Assembly: GCF_023955655.1 (NCBI RefSeq)
Contig: NZ_JAMXHT010000008.1
Location: 62,001 to 126,000 of the forward strand
Reading direction: 5' to 3'
DNA length: 64,000 nt
Origin: Ralstonia soli
GTDB taxonomy: Bacteria; Pseudomonadota; Gammaproteobacteria; Burkholderiales; Burkholderiaceae
The notes under the pieces are model-generated. The model saw only the letters and a list, made by a program, of their open reading frames with translations. It did no database searches and was not told where the DNA came from. The stretch's first letter is position 1; each line of letters opens with the position of its first letter. Below, in pieces: positions 35,926 through 43,711 of this stretch. Both the position numbers and the translations under genes were made by a program.

Positions 35926-36158
35926 TAGTAGTAGTAGATAACGGTGGATCGTTTCTGTGGATAGCTGCAGAAAACGCTTTTGCGTCAACTGCTTGCGAAA
36001 TGCACAACCCATCGGACAGAGTGTGCCGTTGCGTGGATGAGTCGTGCAAAGCGCGTCCCACCCCTCGGCATACGCCAAAGTTATTCCAATGCTGTGGACA
36101 ACCTGACCCCGGACAGCGAACACAGTTGTCCCTGAAGTTCTTCACGCGCTTATCCACA
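35926..36158. promoter_or_regulatory. Cluster of DnaA-box-like sites beside an AT-rich TAG-repeat
   Basis: An AT-rich stretch (35901-35925) is followed by four TAG triplets (35926-35937), then TGTGGATAG (35956-35964), TGTGGACAA (36093-36101) and the perfect DnaA box TTATCCACA (36150-36158). The first two differ from the box by one base on the reverse strand. The order AT-rich, TAG triplets, boxes resembles the unwinding module of bacterial origins. No dnaA, dnaN, rep or par gene is nearby. Confidence 0.45.
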
Positions 36159-36190
36159 GCGACAATCACGACCGTGACCGTGCACCATGG

Positions 36191-37108
36191 TTACTGTGTC
36201 GGCCCCCGCCCCAGTCGCGCCGGGAAAAACTCCACCAGCCAATCAATGAATACTCTCAGACGATGCGTGACATGGCGCGTCTGCGGATAGACGACGTGGA
36301 ACGGGTAAGGCGCCGGCCGCCACGGCTTCAGGATTTCCACCATCGCGCCGTCGTTGATCGCCGCTTCAGCCGCATAACCAAAGGTCTGCACGATGCCCAG
36401 GCCGGCAAGACACGCGGCCAGATGCGCATTGCTCTCGTTCACGCTGATGCGATGCTCGACCTTGATCTCGGTCTTTTCGCCGTCGCGCTCGAAGCGGAAT
36501 GGAACCGACCGGCCCGTCTGGCTAAAGACATAGCTCACCAGCCGGTGGCCATTCCTCAACTCGTCGGGATAGGCCGGCGTCCCGTATTGCCGGAGGTATT
36601 CCGGGGTGGCGCACGTGATCAGGGACGCATCGCCCAGGTGGCGTGCGACCAGGGACGAGTTATCCAGCGGGCCACCACGGATCACGCAGTCGACGTTGTC
36701 CGCGATCAGATCCACCGAGCGGTCTGACACGCCCAAGTCGATCCGGATCTCGGGATAGCGCGCAGCGAACTCAGGCAGCAGAGGAATGAGCACGTCCCGC
36801 GCGGTCGAGCCGCCGACATCGATGCGCAAGGACCCGCGCGGCCGCCCGCGTGCGAGGCTGAGCGAGGCGTCGATGTCTTCCAGGTCGCGCAGGATTCGCG
36901 TGCTCTTGGCGTAGTAGTCCTCACCTTCGGGCGTCACCGTCACGCGCCGTGTCGTCCGCTGCAGCAGGCGCACACCCAGATGGGCCTCCAACTCCTGTAC
37001 CTGCTTGCTGACCGTGGCGATGGGCATGTCAAGCGAATCGGCCGCCCGCGTAAAGCTGCCCGCTTCCACCACCCGCGCAAAAGAGCGCATTGCCAGTAGT
37101 TGATCCAT
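36191..37108 (-). CDS. LysR-family transcriptional regulator
   Basis: 305 aa, full length. The N-terminal helix-turn-helix contains FARVVEAGSFTRAADSL and VSKQVQELEAHLGVRLLQRTTRRV; the C-terminal part is the two-lobed effector domain. It is of the CrgA/DmlR-like subgroup often paired with oxidoreductases. It is divergent from an SDR gene (37302), with a palindrome TATCCACA-GT-TGTGGATA in between, so it probably regulates that gene and itself. The ligand is unknown. Confidence 0.9.
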   Translation of the reverse strand: MDQLLAMRSFARVVEAGSFTRAADSLDMPIATVSKQVQELEAHLGVRLLQRTTRRVTVTPEGEDYYAKSTRILRDLEDIDASLSLARGRPRGSLRIDVGGSTARDVLIPLLPEFAARYPEIRIDLGVSDRSVDLIADNVDCVIRGGPLDNSSLVARHLGDASLITCATPEYLRQYGTPAYPDELRNGHRLVSYVFSQTGRSVPFRFERDGEKTEIKVEHRISVNESNAHLAACLAGLGIVQTFGYAAEAAINDGAMVEILKPWRPAPYPFHVVYPQTRHVTHRLRVFIDWLVEFFPARLGRGPTQ

Positions 37109-37140
37109 TCAAACGTCCCTGCCGCCGTGCGACCTCAAAA

Positions 37141-37158
37141 TATCCACAGTTGTGGATA
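37141..37158. promoter_or_regulatory. Perfect palindrome in the LysR/SDR divergent promoter region
   Basis: TATCCACA-GT-TGTGGATA, 8-bp arms, 33 bp upstream of the LysR start codon. It fits a LysR operator (T-N11-A inverted repeat) for autoregulation and control of the SDR gene. The arms are also near-DnaA boxes, like those beyond the LysR 3' end. Confidence 0.5.
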
Positions 37159-37301
37159 GTCATTCCATTTATATCGCTTTTTCGAAAAATAGGTGGGCCC
37201 TACAGTGTGTCCATGCCCGACGCGACGGGGAAATGCAAAGCAAAGCAAGCCCCGCCCCGAGGTCATTCATCCAAACCTGAAATCACGACATGGAGCACAT
37301 C

Positions 37302-38051
37302 ATGAGCAAGCAACTGGAAGGCAAGATCGCACTCGTCACGGGTGGCAGCAGCGGTATCGGTCTTGGCGCAGCCAAGGAGCTCGCGGCCCAAGGCGCGCGC
37401 GTATTTATCACTGGCCGCCGTCAGGCCGAGCTGGATGAGGCCGTCGCAGAGATCGGCGCTGGAGCCACCGCATTGCGGGCCGATGTGTCGGTGCTCTCCG
37501 ATCTCGACGCCGTCTATGCCCAGATCGCCAAGGTAGCCGGCAGGCTGGACATCTTGTTCGCCAATGCCGGCGGTGGCGACATGATGCCGCTGGGTGCCAT
37601 CACCGAAGAGCATTTCGACCGAATCTTCGGGACGAATGTGCGCGGCGTGCTGTTCACCGTGCAGAAAGCCCTGCCGCTGCTGACCGACGGCGCGTCGATC
37701 ATCCTCACATCGTCCACGGTGTCCGTGCAAGGCACGGCCAACTTCAGCGTCTACAGCGCCAGCAAGGCGGCAGTGCGCAACTTCGCTCGCTCATGGGTAA
37801 TGGATCTGAAGGATCGCGGTATCCGCGTGAATGTGGTGAGCCCGGGCCCCATCCGTACGCCGGGCCTTGGCGGCCTGGCGTCGGATGAAACGCGCCAGGG
37901 CCTGTTCGACTTCCTCGCCGCACAAGTGCCGCTGGGCCGCTTGGGGGAGCCATCCGAAGTGGGCAAGGCTGTCGCGTTTCTTGCCTCTGATGCCGCCAGC
38001 TTTATCAATGGCATCGAGTTGTTTGTTGATGGAGGAATGGCGCAGGTCTGA
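37302..38051 (+). CDS. Short-chain dehydrogenase/reductase, divergent from LysR
   Basis: Classical SDR, 249 aa. It has [16 protein letters not shown] near residue 12, LFANAGGGD, the catalytic Ser region [24 protein letters not shown] and the C-terminal FVDGGMAQV. The start at 37302 has GGAG upstream; an in-frame ATG at 37290 is possible. Probably regulated by the divergent LysR protein; substrate unknown. These pairs are frequent and often respond to electrophiles, which is only an analogy here. Confidence 0.88.
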   Translation: MSKQLEGKIALVTGGSSGIGLGAAKELAAQGARVFITGRRQAELDEAVAEIGAGATALRADVSVLSDLDAVYAQIAKVAGRLDILFANAGGGDMMPLGAITEEHFDRIFGTNVRGVLFTVQKALPLLTDGASIILTSSTVSVQGTANFSVYSASKAAVRNFARSWVMDLKDRGIRVNVVSPGPIRTPGLGGLASDETRQGLFDFLAAQVPLGRLGEPSEVGKAVAFLASDAASFINGIELFVDGGMAQV

Positions 38052-38141
38052 GCGATGGGCTCGCCGCCCGTTTGGCGCCGGGTGAATGGCAACGGATGTT
38101 GTCGCGCCGTCTGAGTGGGCGGCGCTTCGCGCGGGGCCAGT

Positions 38142-39512
38142 TCAGGCAGAGCGAGCCAACCAGATCTTTTTACGGTTCAGCAGCAGCGGAATGACACCGA
38201 TGGCGATGCCGCCCATCCCCACGACATTGGTGACCCAGTCAAAGGTCGGGATGCTGTAGAGCGCGATAAAGAAGAGGAAGAGCCCGCTTGCTACCGGCCA
38301 GATGACATGGGTGATGGCGACCCACGGCCCCTGCGTCAGCACCTTGCGGTAGTACCAGCCACAGGCCAGCCCAGTGAGCCCAAGGTAGAAGCAGATCTGG
38401 AAGCCGATGGCGGTAATCGAATCCTGCAGGATGACGTTGATCGTCGGCAAATAAGACGACACGAACAGCAGTGCGAGTCCCGTGAGCCAGATGAAGAAGA
38501 TGGCGATGTGCGGCGTGCGCCAAACTGGATGCAGACGCGCATAGCGAGCGTGCAGTGCGCCGTCGCGGCTTTTGGCAAAAAGTGTGCGCGTGAACTGCAG
38601 CATCTGGGTTTCGACCGTTCCCACCGTGCTCAGCAATACCGCGACGATCGCGACGTAACCCCAGGTCGGCCCAAACAGCTTCTCGGCAATGGCGAAAATG
38701 ATGTTCGTGTTGTAGTGCTGAATCTCGGCATCCGACAGACCAAGCTGCGTAATGACGATGAAGACGAGGAAGAACACCATCAAGAACACCATCGACCAGA
38801 ACGCGGCACGACCGGGAGTGCGGTTAGCGTCGCGCGTCTCTTCGCTGAGGTTCATTGTCACGTCCCAGCCGTAAAAGAAGAAGATCGCCACCAACGCGCC
38901 GTTCGCGAACAGCTTGGGCGTGAACGCGAAAGGCCAGAACCAGACCCACGAGAAGGGGTGCTGTGGCGCACGCGGGAACACGATGAAACTCGCGACGATG
39001 ATCACGAGCAGGATGACACCCTCGACGATCGTCATCAGCACCTGCACGTAGCTGGTGAGCTTGATGCCCTTGACGACCACCACGCTGACAAACGTGAGCC
39101 ATGCCGCCGCGATCAGCGTCACGTAGTGCACGTTGTTCATCATGGGCCGATCAAAGATCAGCAGTGTGGCATTCGCCGCCGGAATCATGGCAGACACCAT
39201 GAACACGCAGCACAGCACCAGCAGCGCCCAGCCTGCAAGGAAGCCGAGCGCGCGCCCGAATACCATGCTCACCCACGAGTAAGAGGTGCCGGCGCTCGCC
39301 AGGGCGCGGTTCATGTTGATGAACGCGTACGCGATGCCAAACATGATGAGGCCGCACACCAGGATGCTCGCCGGCGACTGCGTGCCTGCCGTCCCGATGA
39401 TGGTGGAAGTCGTGATCTCGATGCTGTAGGCCGGTGCAGTACCGGCGATACCCATGATCACCGATTCGACGATGCCCAGGGAATCGGCATTGAGCTTGGC
39501 TGGCTGGTCCAT
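38142..39512 (-). CDS. APC-superfamily amino acid permease
   Basis: Integral membrane transporter of 456 aa with about 12 helices. The first helix region SVIMGIAGTAPAYSIEI is followed by TSYSWVSMVFGRALGF, and the later FFFYGWDVTMNLSEETRD is the APC consensus GYDxxxxxxEE-like segment. The start at 39512 (MDQPAKLNAD) has GGGAG upstream; 39536 is an alternative. Substrate unknown. Converges with the SDR gene across 90 bp. Confidence 0.88.
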   Translation of the reverse strand: MDQPAKLNADSLGIVESVIMGIAGTAPAYSIEITTSTIIGTAGTQSPASILVCGLIMFGIAYAFINMNRALASAGTSYSWVSMVFGRALGFLAGWALLVLCCVFMVSAMIPAANATLLIFDRPMMNNVHYVTLIAAAWLTFVSVVVVKGIKLTSYVQVLMTIVEGVILLVIIVASFIVFPRAPQHPFSWVWFWPFAFTPKLFANGALVAIFFFYGWDVTMNLSEETRDANRTPGRAAFWSMVFLMVFFLVFIVITQLGLSDAEIQHYNTNIIFAIAEKLFGPTWGYVAIVAVLLSTVGTVETQMLQFTRTLFAKSRDGALHARYARLHPVWRTPHIAIFFIWLTGLALLFVSSYLPTINVILQDSITAIGFQICFYLGLTGLACGWYYRKVLTQGPWVAITHVIWPVASGLFLFFIALYSIPTFDWVTNVVGMGGIAIGVIPLLLNRKKIWLARSA

Positions 39513-39959
39513 GGGTGCACGACTCCCGATCGACATTGGGCAATGGATAAATTTTTACCCTGTGCCGGATATGCAGGCAATAGGGCCCGCCCTAGGGCGA
39601 GTCAGTGTCTTGGGCGACGGCTGTTGGCACATCCCCCGTTTGCTGATCGACATCACGCCCCCGGAGTGACATCGAAGCGTACGCATCCATTGCATCGACA
39701 AAGCTTTTAATGACTGCCGGCGGGAATGACTGCGTGGAGGAGACCTGAAGCTCCGCGCGCGGCACACGTGGCTGGGCATTGGCCGTGTGTGCACATGACG
39801 GTGCGTGCGCTTGAGATACGCCAGTGCTGCTGGTGCGGGTGGAGAGGGGTAGGAGGCGGGCCACGTCGCGTCGGAAATTGGCTTAGGAGCCTCCTTGGGG
39901 TTGAAGGCGCCCCACCATCTCGGCGCTAACCGGGGGGTCACGGCCCGTTGCCAAACGGC
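39513..39959. other. Intergenic region left of the island
   Basis: About 450 bp with no gene I can support. A minus frame over 39592-39864 has a plausible-looking segment (VIKSFVDAMDAYASMSLRG) but no recognisable family or ribosome binding site. A GC-rich inverted repeat lies around 39582-39600 (GGGCCCGCCCTAGGGCG). Confidence 0.3.
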
Positions 39960-40004
39960 TTAAGCAGTGCGCCTGGCCGGTTTCGTCTTCGGTTTGCGAG
40001 ACAT
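39960..40004 (-). CDS. Possible 14-residue basic small protein
   Basis: Frame MSRKPKTKPARRTA preceded by AAGGAGG with a 4-base spacing to ATG, one of the strongest Shine-Dalgarno matches in the window. Highly basic (seven Lys/Arg of 14). It lies downstream of the original tRNA-Ala terminator on the same strand. No comparison was possible, so the gene call rests on the ribosome binding site alone. Confidence 0.4.
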   Translation of the reverse strand: MSRKPKTKPARRTA

Positions 40005-40067
40005 AAACCCTCCTTGAGGGCAAGTTATGCCTTGAACACAAAGTTACTCACAGGCCCGGCCAGCGAT

Positions 40068-40109
40068 AAAAAGCCCGCGAGGCTTTGCAGCATCGCGGGC
40101 TTTTTTTTT
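40068..40109. terminator. Bidirectional intrinsic terminator, probably the original tRNA-Ala terminator
   Basis: Stem GCCCGCGA (40073-40080) with TCGCGGGC (40093-40100), flanked by A5 on the left and T9 on the right. No + gene ends just before it. On minus it would lie directly after tRNA-Ala if the island were absent, so it is best explained as the tRNA's terminator displaced by integration. Confidence 0.85.
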
Positions 40110-40143
40110 GGCATCGCACTTGTCAGGCTTTGCCGATGAATCT

Positions 40144-40155
40144 GTGGACCGAAGG
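40144..40155. other. Left attachment core (attL)
   Basis: GTGGACCGAAGG, an exact 12-base copy of the end of the tRNA-Ala 3' half in the same orientation as at 47761-47772. Flanking bases diverge on both sides, as expected for a recombination core. Confidence 0.7.
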
Positions 40156-40213
40156 GCTACAAAACAGTTGCCGCAAAGCCACAAAAACAAAGGCACTGTG
40201 AAAAATCGCCTTT

Positions 40214-40238
40214 GCATATACCCCCAAAAATACCCCCA
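40214..40238 (+). repeat. Left arm-type repeat
   Basis: GCATATACCCCC then AAAAATACCCCC: two TACCCCC blocks about 12 bp apart, matching the pair at 47623-47644 in the same orientation. Likely integrase arm-binding site. Confidence 0.55.
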
Positions 40239-40317
40239 CCCTAGGGCTGCTGTCCACCGATCGACCGGCAGTCACTCGCATGCCATAGCCTACTGCTCCG
40301 CTCGCTCATACGCCACG

Positions 40318-41097
40318 ATGCGGGGAGCGGCGTTACGCTGGCGGCGTGTGCGGCGAACGCCTGAAGACGAGTTGTTCGGTTGGTATGTTGAAAATTTGAG
40401 TAAGGGGTTGAGAGTGAAGAAGGCGGAGTTCGATGCAATGATCTTGTCCAAGATTCAGGAGCTAGCGCCGGGCTCGGTCGCAGACGCTAAGGTGACGTGG
40501 GACATCGACATGCTCTTGACCGGCGACGCGACCTTTCGTGCCCCAACGATTGGAGACACTGACCCAAAGACTACCGCGAGGCGCCTATTGCGGGAGCACT
40601 GTGAAGCAACCCTGCGTGGTGACGAACCGAGCAAGGTCTACCAAACGTGGTTTGCCTTGGTCGGTTTGGCCTATCTCGACGGCGAGATTGAAACGATAGA
40701 GTCGGCCCTGAAGTTGAATGGTAGACAAGGCCGGCCCAGTCCCACGCTCGAACAAATTGAAGCCGTCCGAGCTGCATACCAGAGCGCATGGCCGAAGGGC
40801 CACCCTGGTTATGTCTTGCCCGAAGGCTGTGAAACTGCCTCTGATGGACACGCACTCACTCCCAAAGGCGCTGATCCGGCCGAATTCGCAACGCTTCTTT
40901 TGAAGCTCACACGCGAGAGCGAAGTGGAGCATGAGCGCCACGCGCGCGGACTCGAACTTGCGTATGAGGCGCTGCATGGTGAAAACGTAGTCAAAGCTCG
41001 GCGCTCCCTGACCGATAAAGAGTATTACAAGCGGATGGACAGGGTTAAGGCGCTCCTCCAGCGTTACGGGAATATCTGGCTCGATGACACCCCTTAA
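40318..41097 (+). CDS. Unknown island protein
   Basis: About 259 aa from the ATG at 40318; the frame is open back to 40108, but that part crosses the attachment site and the C-rich repeat, so a start inside the island is required. Later starts (for example GTG near 40416) are possible. Mostly helical, soluble, with a charged C-terminus (SLTDKEYYKRMDRVKALLQRY). No motif recognised. Codon use is more AT-rich than the chromosomal genes. Confidence 0.6.
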   Translation: MRGAALRWRRVRRTPEDELFGWYVENLSKGLRVKKAEFDAMILSKIQELAPGSVADAKVTWDIDMLLTGDATFRAPTIGDTDPKTTARRLLREHCEATLRGDEPSKVYQTWFALVGLAYLDGEIETIESALKLNGRQGRPSPTLEQIEAVRAAYQSAWPKGHPGYVLPEGCETASDGHALTPKGADPAEFATLLLKLTRESEVEHERHARGLELAYEALHGENVVKARRSLTDKEYYKRMDRVKALLQRYGNIWLDDTP

Positions 41098-41154
41098 ACA
41101 TTCAATCTTTTCAGTGGTTCTCCCGCTCTACGCCCATCACTAGAGTGCTCCTGT

Positions 41155-41175
41155 TGACCCGGATGGGCCGGGTCA
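41155..41175. promoter_or_regulatory. Operator-like inverted repeat upstream of alpA-like gene
   Basis: TGACCCGG (41155-41162) and CCGGGTCA (41168-41175) are perfectly complementary around ATGGG, 19 bp before the AlpA-like start. A -35-like TTGACC starts at 41154, so a protein bound here would block transcription. Autoregulation by AlpA or the island XRE protein is a guess. Confidence 0.5.
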
Positions 41176-41193
41176 TACGAGACAGGAGCATGC

Positions 41194-41460
41194 ATGACGC
41201 AAAGCAGTCACCTCGCCGCTTCGGTGGCATCCCTCCCGGTCGCCCATCACGCGGCCATCACCACGAACGCGGCACCCTACCAGCGCGTCATGCGTATGAA
41301 AGACGTGTCGGCATACGTCGCGCTCGGAAAATCCACCCTTTACGCCATGATCTCCGAAGGAGTATTCCCTCCTCCGGACGTTCAGCTCGGCCCCAACGCC
41401 AAAGGCTGGTTGGTTGAAAGTCTCGAAGCTTGGTTGACCTCTCGCCGCATCGCGCACTGA
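41194..41460 (+). CDS. AlpA-family excisionase/regulator
   Basis: Small DNA-binding protein of 88 aa of the AlpA/MerR-like helix-turn-helix type, which in P4-like islands activates integrase or directs excision. It shows the typical RMKDVSAYVALGKSTLYAMI, EGVFPPPDVQLG and GWLVESLEAWL. AGGAG precedes the start. The first 30 residues are poorly conserved-looking. It heads the small-gene set of the island. Confidence 0.85.
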   Translation: MTQSSHLAASVASLPVAHHAAITTNAAPYQRVMRMKDVSAYVALGKSTLYAMISEGVFPPPDVQLGPNAKGWLVESLEAWLTSRRIAH

Positions 41461-41473
41461 CGGAGCGACAGCC

Positions 41474-41647
41474 ATGATCGAAATCGACATTCCAGAGCAC
41501 ACGTTCGCCATGGTGGAACTGCTCGCCCAGGCGGAGAACATGACGCCTGCCGCCCTGCTTGATTGGATGGTCATCGAGTATCGAACCGCCGACGAGCGCG
41601 CGTTGATCGCAGAGTCCGCGCTAAATATGAAGGGGAACAAACGATGA
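41474..41647 (+). CDS. Small unknown protein
   Basis: 57 aa (MIEIDIPEHTFAMVELLAQA at the start, ALNMKGNKR at the end). The pattern, a short strand followed by a helix with AENMTPAALLDWMV, resembles a ribbon-helix-helix protein but the match is weak. It starts 13 bp after the alpA-like gene and its stop overlaps the next start (ATGA at 41644-41647), so it belongs to the same operon. Confidence 0.6.
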   Translation: MIEIDIPEHTFAMVELLAQAENMTPAALLDWMVIEYRTADERALIAESALNMKGNKR

Positions 41648-42027
41648 CACGCGAGGAATTCCAGAAAGGTGGCGAAGCCCTGCACGCTGCCCGCGACTGG
41701 TTGCTTGATGCATCGCAATGGCATCCCGTTGCAGGAACGGTGGCGCACCTTTTCACAGACAGCGACCTCGCGAGCCTCTTGGAGGGTGCGCAGATCGACG
41801 GCGAGCAAGACATTGGCGGTCCGGTCGTCGTGCTCTATGGCTGGCTATCTCCGAACCACGGTATGGACGGGACAGGGGGTGGCTACGCCTTCCTGTGCGT
41901 GCGTGAGAAGGGTGAAGGCGACGACGGCGAGCTGCGCCATATGGTGTTCATGCCTACCCGGCCCTATGAGCCGGGCGATGAATACGGTCTGCTCGCCGGA
42001 CACGAAGACACAGCGCCTGTCGCATGA
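41644..42027 (+). CDS. Unknown island protein, acidic
   Basis: 127 aa, no membrane segment. It begins MTREEFQKGGEALHAARDW and ends in an acidic tail (EPGDEYGLLAGHEDTAPVA). The start overlaps the previous stop and its own stop overlaps the next start (ATGA at 42024-42027), a chain of translational coupling. The frame extends upstream, but the coupled ATG at 41644 is preferred. No family recognised. Confidence 0.65.
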   Translation: MTREEFQKGGEALHAARDWLLDASQWHPVAGTVAHLFTDSDLASLLEGAQIDGEQDIGGPVVVLYGWLSPNHGMDGTGGGYAFLCVREKGEGDDGELRHMVFMPTRPYEPGDEYGLLAGHEDTAPVA

Positions 42028-42893
42028 GTGCCCAGTCCACTCAATCGGAAGGGCTGCAAGGGGTTGCCGGTATCGGGCCGATCAGCCCAATTGGCGATAC
42101 GTCTCAGCGTCCGCTGTCGGTCCTGCTGGCCGCTATCGGTCCCTATGAGTTGGCTCACCATCGGGATCGGCTAGCCACCCAGCACCGCCACAAGCTGGTG
42201 CAGGCTTACCAGCGGGCCATGGCGACCGGAAAGCGGGAACTTGCGTTCTTGCTGAGCGAAGCGCTGACCGCTCGGCGTGCCCCGCTCCCGCCATGCTTTC
42301 GCCTGGACGACGCACACCGGGTGGCCGACATGGCGTTCGACCTGCTGGCGCATGACCTCCAGTGGATCAGAACGATGTATCCGGAGCAGTGGCGGAAAGC
42401 GTCCGGTAGCTACGCGAGCCTGCTGCATGGCGAGGGCGATAGCTGGCTTCCCCGAGCGGAATATCTGTGGACGACCAAGCATCAGGCCAAGACCTGGATT
42501 CTCGTTCGCCAGATGGCTCTCACCGTCGACCAGCAGTGGGAGTGCAACGTGCTTCGCAGTCAGCCAGTCAGGCATGCCGCACAGGGTCTACGGTATCGGC
42601 GCGTGAAGACCCACAAGGCGATCATGGCGCAGCTACCGGAAGCGAAGCGACGGCAGGGCGAAGGCGAGGCGACGCATACTTTGGAACGGCGCTACCGCAT
42701 TTGGCTGTGCGGAGAGATGACTGGACGCAGCCCGACCAAGACAGCCCGCCTATACGGTCTCTGGCAAGACATTGACATGCGCACCAGCACCGCTGCGCGT
42801 GATCTCGATTGGGTGTTCTACAACGTCTCCGAATCGCGCGGCAGCAGAAGCGCGAAGACGAGCAAATTCGAGATGCCCTGGGACATGCAGTGA
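42024..42893 (+). CDS. Unknown island protein
   Basis: 289 aa, basic, soluble. Contains helical segments and a late region TLERRYRIWLCGEMTGRSPTKTARLYGLWQDID that looks like a DNA-contacting helix pair, as in replication initiators or late-gene regulators of satellites; this is an impression, not a match. Last member of the coupled alpA-like operon; a 22-bp palindrome follows 17 bp after its stop. Confidence 0.6.
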   Translation: MSAQSTQSEGLQGVAGIGPISPIGDTSQRPLSVLLAAIGPYELAHHRDRLATQHRHKLVQAYQRAMATGKRELAFLLSEALTARRAPLPPCFRLDDAHRVADMAFDLLAHDLQWIRTMYPEQWRKASGSYASLLHGEGDSWLPRAEYLWTTKHQAKTWILVRQMALTVDQQWECNVLRSQPVRHAAQGLRYRRVKTHKAIMAQLPEAKRRQGEGEATHTLERRYRIWLCGEMTGRSPTKTARLYGLWQDIDMRTSTAARDLDWVFYNVSESRGSRSAKTSKFEMPWDMQ

Positions 42894-42909
42894 GGGAGGG
42901 ATGGTGTCT

Positions 42910-42931
42910 CCGGGAATCTATAGATTCCCGG
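42910..42931. other. Perfect 22-bp palindrome
   Basis: CCGGGAATCTA followed directly by its reverse complement TAGATTCCCGG, with no loop. It lies between two island genes and has no T-tract, so it is not a normal terminator. Candidate operator, origin element or recombination site. Confidence 0.6.
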
Positions 42932-43181
42932 TATGTTCCTTCTCACCATAAACCCTTGTGCCACAACGCTCTATGCTGAGAAAAAACACACCCCAAGTTT
43001 CCAATTCTTGAGCTGCCTATTTTCTCAGCAACCGGCGCGCTGGCCGACCTTTCCAGCCAGCGCCTCGCCTTGTTGTAAACCGCGTCGCGCATCGACACAA
43101 TCGACCATCCCGGCGACCGCGCGTGCGCACCATCGGCACGTGCGCCGACCAGGGCAACCCAACGAAAGGAGAACTCCCCCC

Positions 43182-43355
43182 ATGCAACATGCACAGCAAC
43201 ACGACATCGACAACTATTTCGAAGTCATCGACCAGATGGACATCACCAGCACCATCCGGCACGGACACACGACGATCCATATTGGCACGCTCGAAGGTGC
43301 GCTAGTGACTGGCATCTACCACGAAGCTGAAAGCGTCGGCGCCATCATCTACTGA
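43182..43355 (+). CDS. Small unknown island protein
   Basis: 57 aa, His-rich N-terminus (MQHAQQHDIDNYFEVIDQ), ending VGAIIY. The ATG at 43182 follows AAAGGAGAA with an overlong spacer of C residues; the open frame continues upstream without support. No family recognised. Followed by a 356-bp gap with a terminator at its end. Confidence 0.45.
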   Translation: MQHAQQHDIDNYFEVIDQMDITSTIRHGHTTIHIGTLEGALVTGIYHEAESVGAIIY

Positions 43356-43617
43356 CCCTTCAGCCTTCCCGCCTTTGCGTCGTCTGTTCTGACGACGTGT
43401 CACGCGATCAGTCATAGCTGACTGACATTCGTCCCCGCGTCGCACCGGCCAACCGGCAATCACGCGCGGCTACAGACCTAGCCCCTTGCCCGTCAAGGCT
43501 CACATTGGGTCTCAGCTCCAAATGATCCCCCCAAGATACCGCTGTAAGAATATCCAGTAAGGAATTCGGCATCATATGCTGGCACGCGCCGGCTTCATTA
43601 GAAAGTAAAACCCCTAG

Positions 43618-43650
43618 AAAAAACGCACCCTCGGGATGGGGTGCGTTTTG
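43618..43650. terminator. Bidirectional intrinsic terminator
   Basis: AAAACGCACCC (43620-43630) pairs with GGGTGCGTTTT (43639-43649), loop TCGGGATG. A-rich on the left, T-rich on the right, between a + unit and the minus-strand lipoprotein. Confidence 0.75.
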
Positions 43651-43711
43651 TCAACGGGTAGCAAAAATCCCCCGATCCTTACAGAACTAGCCGCACCAAT
43701 TAAGCTCAATT

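Noticed and set aside
35901-36158. Chromosomal replication origin
   Set aside because: DnaA boxes are present but dnaA, dnaN, gyrB, parAB or rep genes are not. Kept only as a DnaA-site cluster.
38115-39710. Long + strand open frame opposite the APC permease
   Set aside because: It shadows the permease. The translation is low-complexity and charged, and the minus frame has twelve membrane helices and family motifs.
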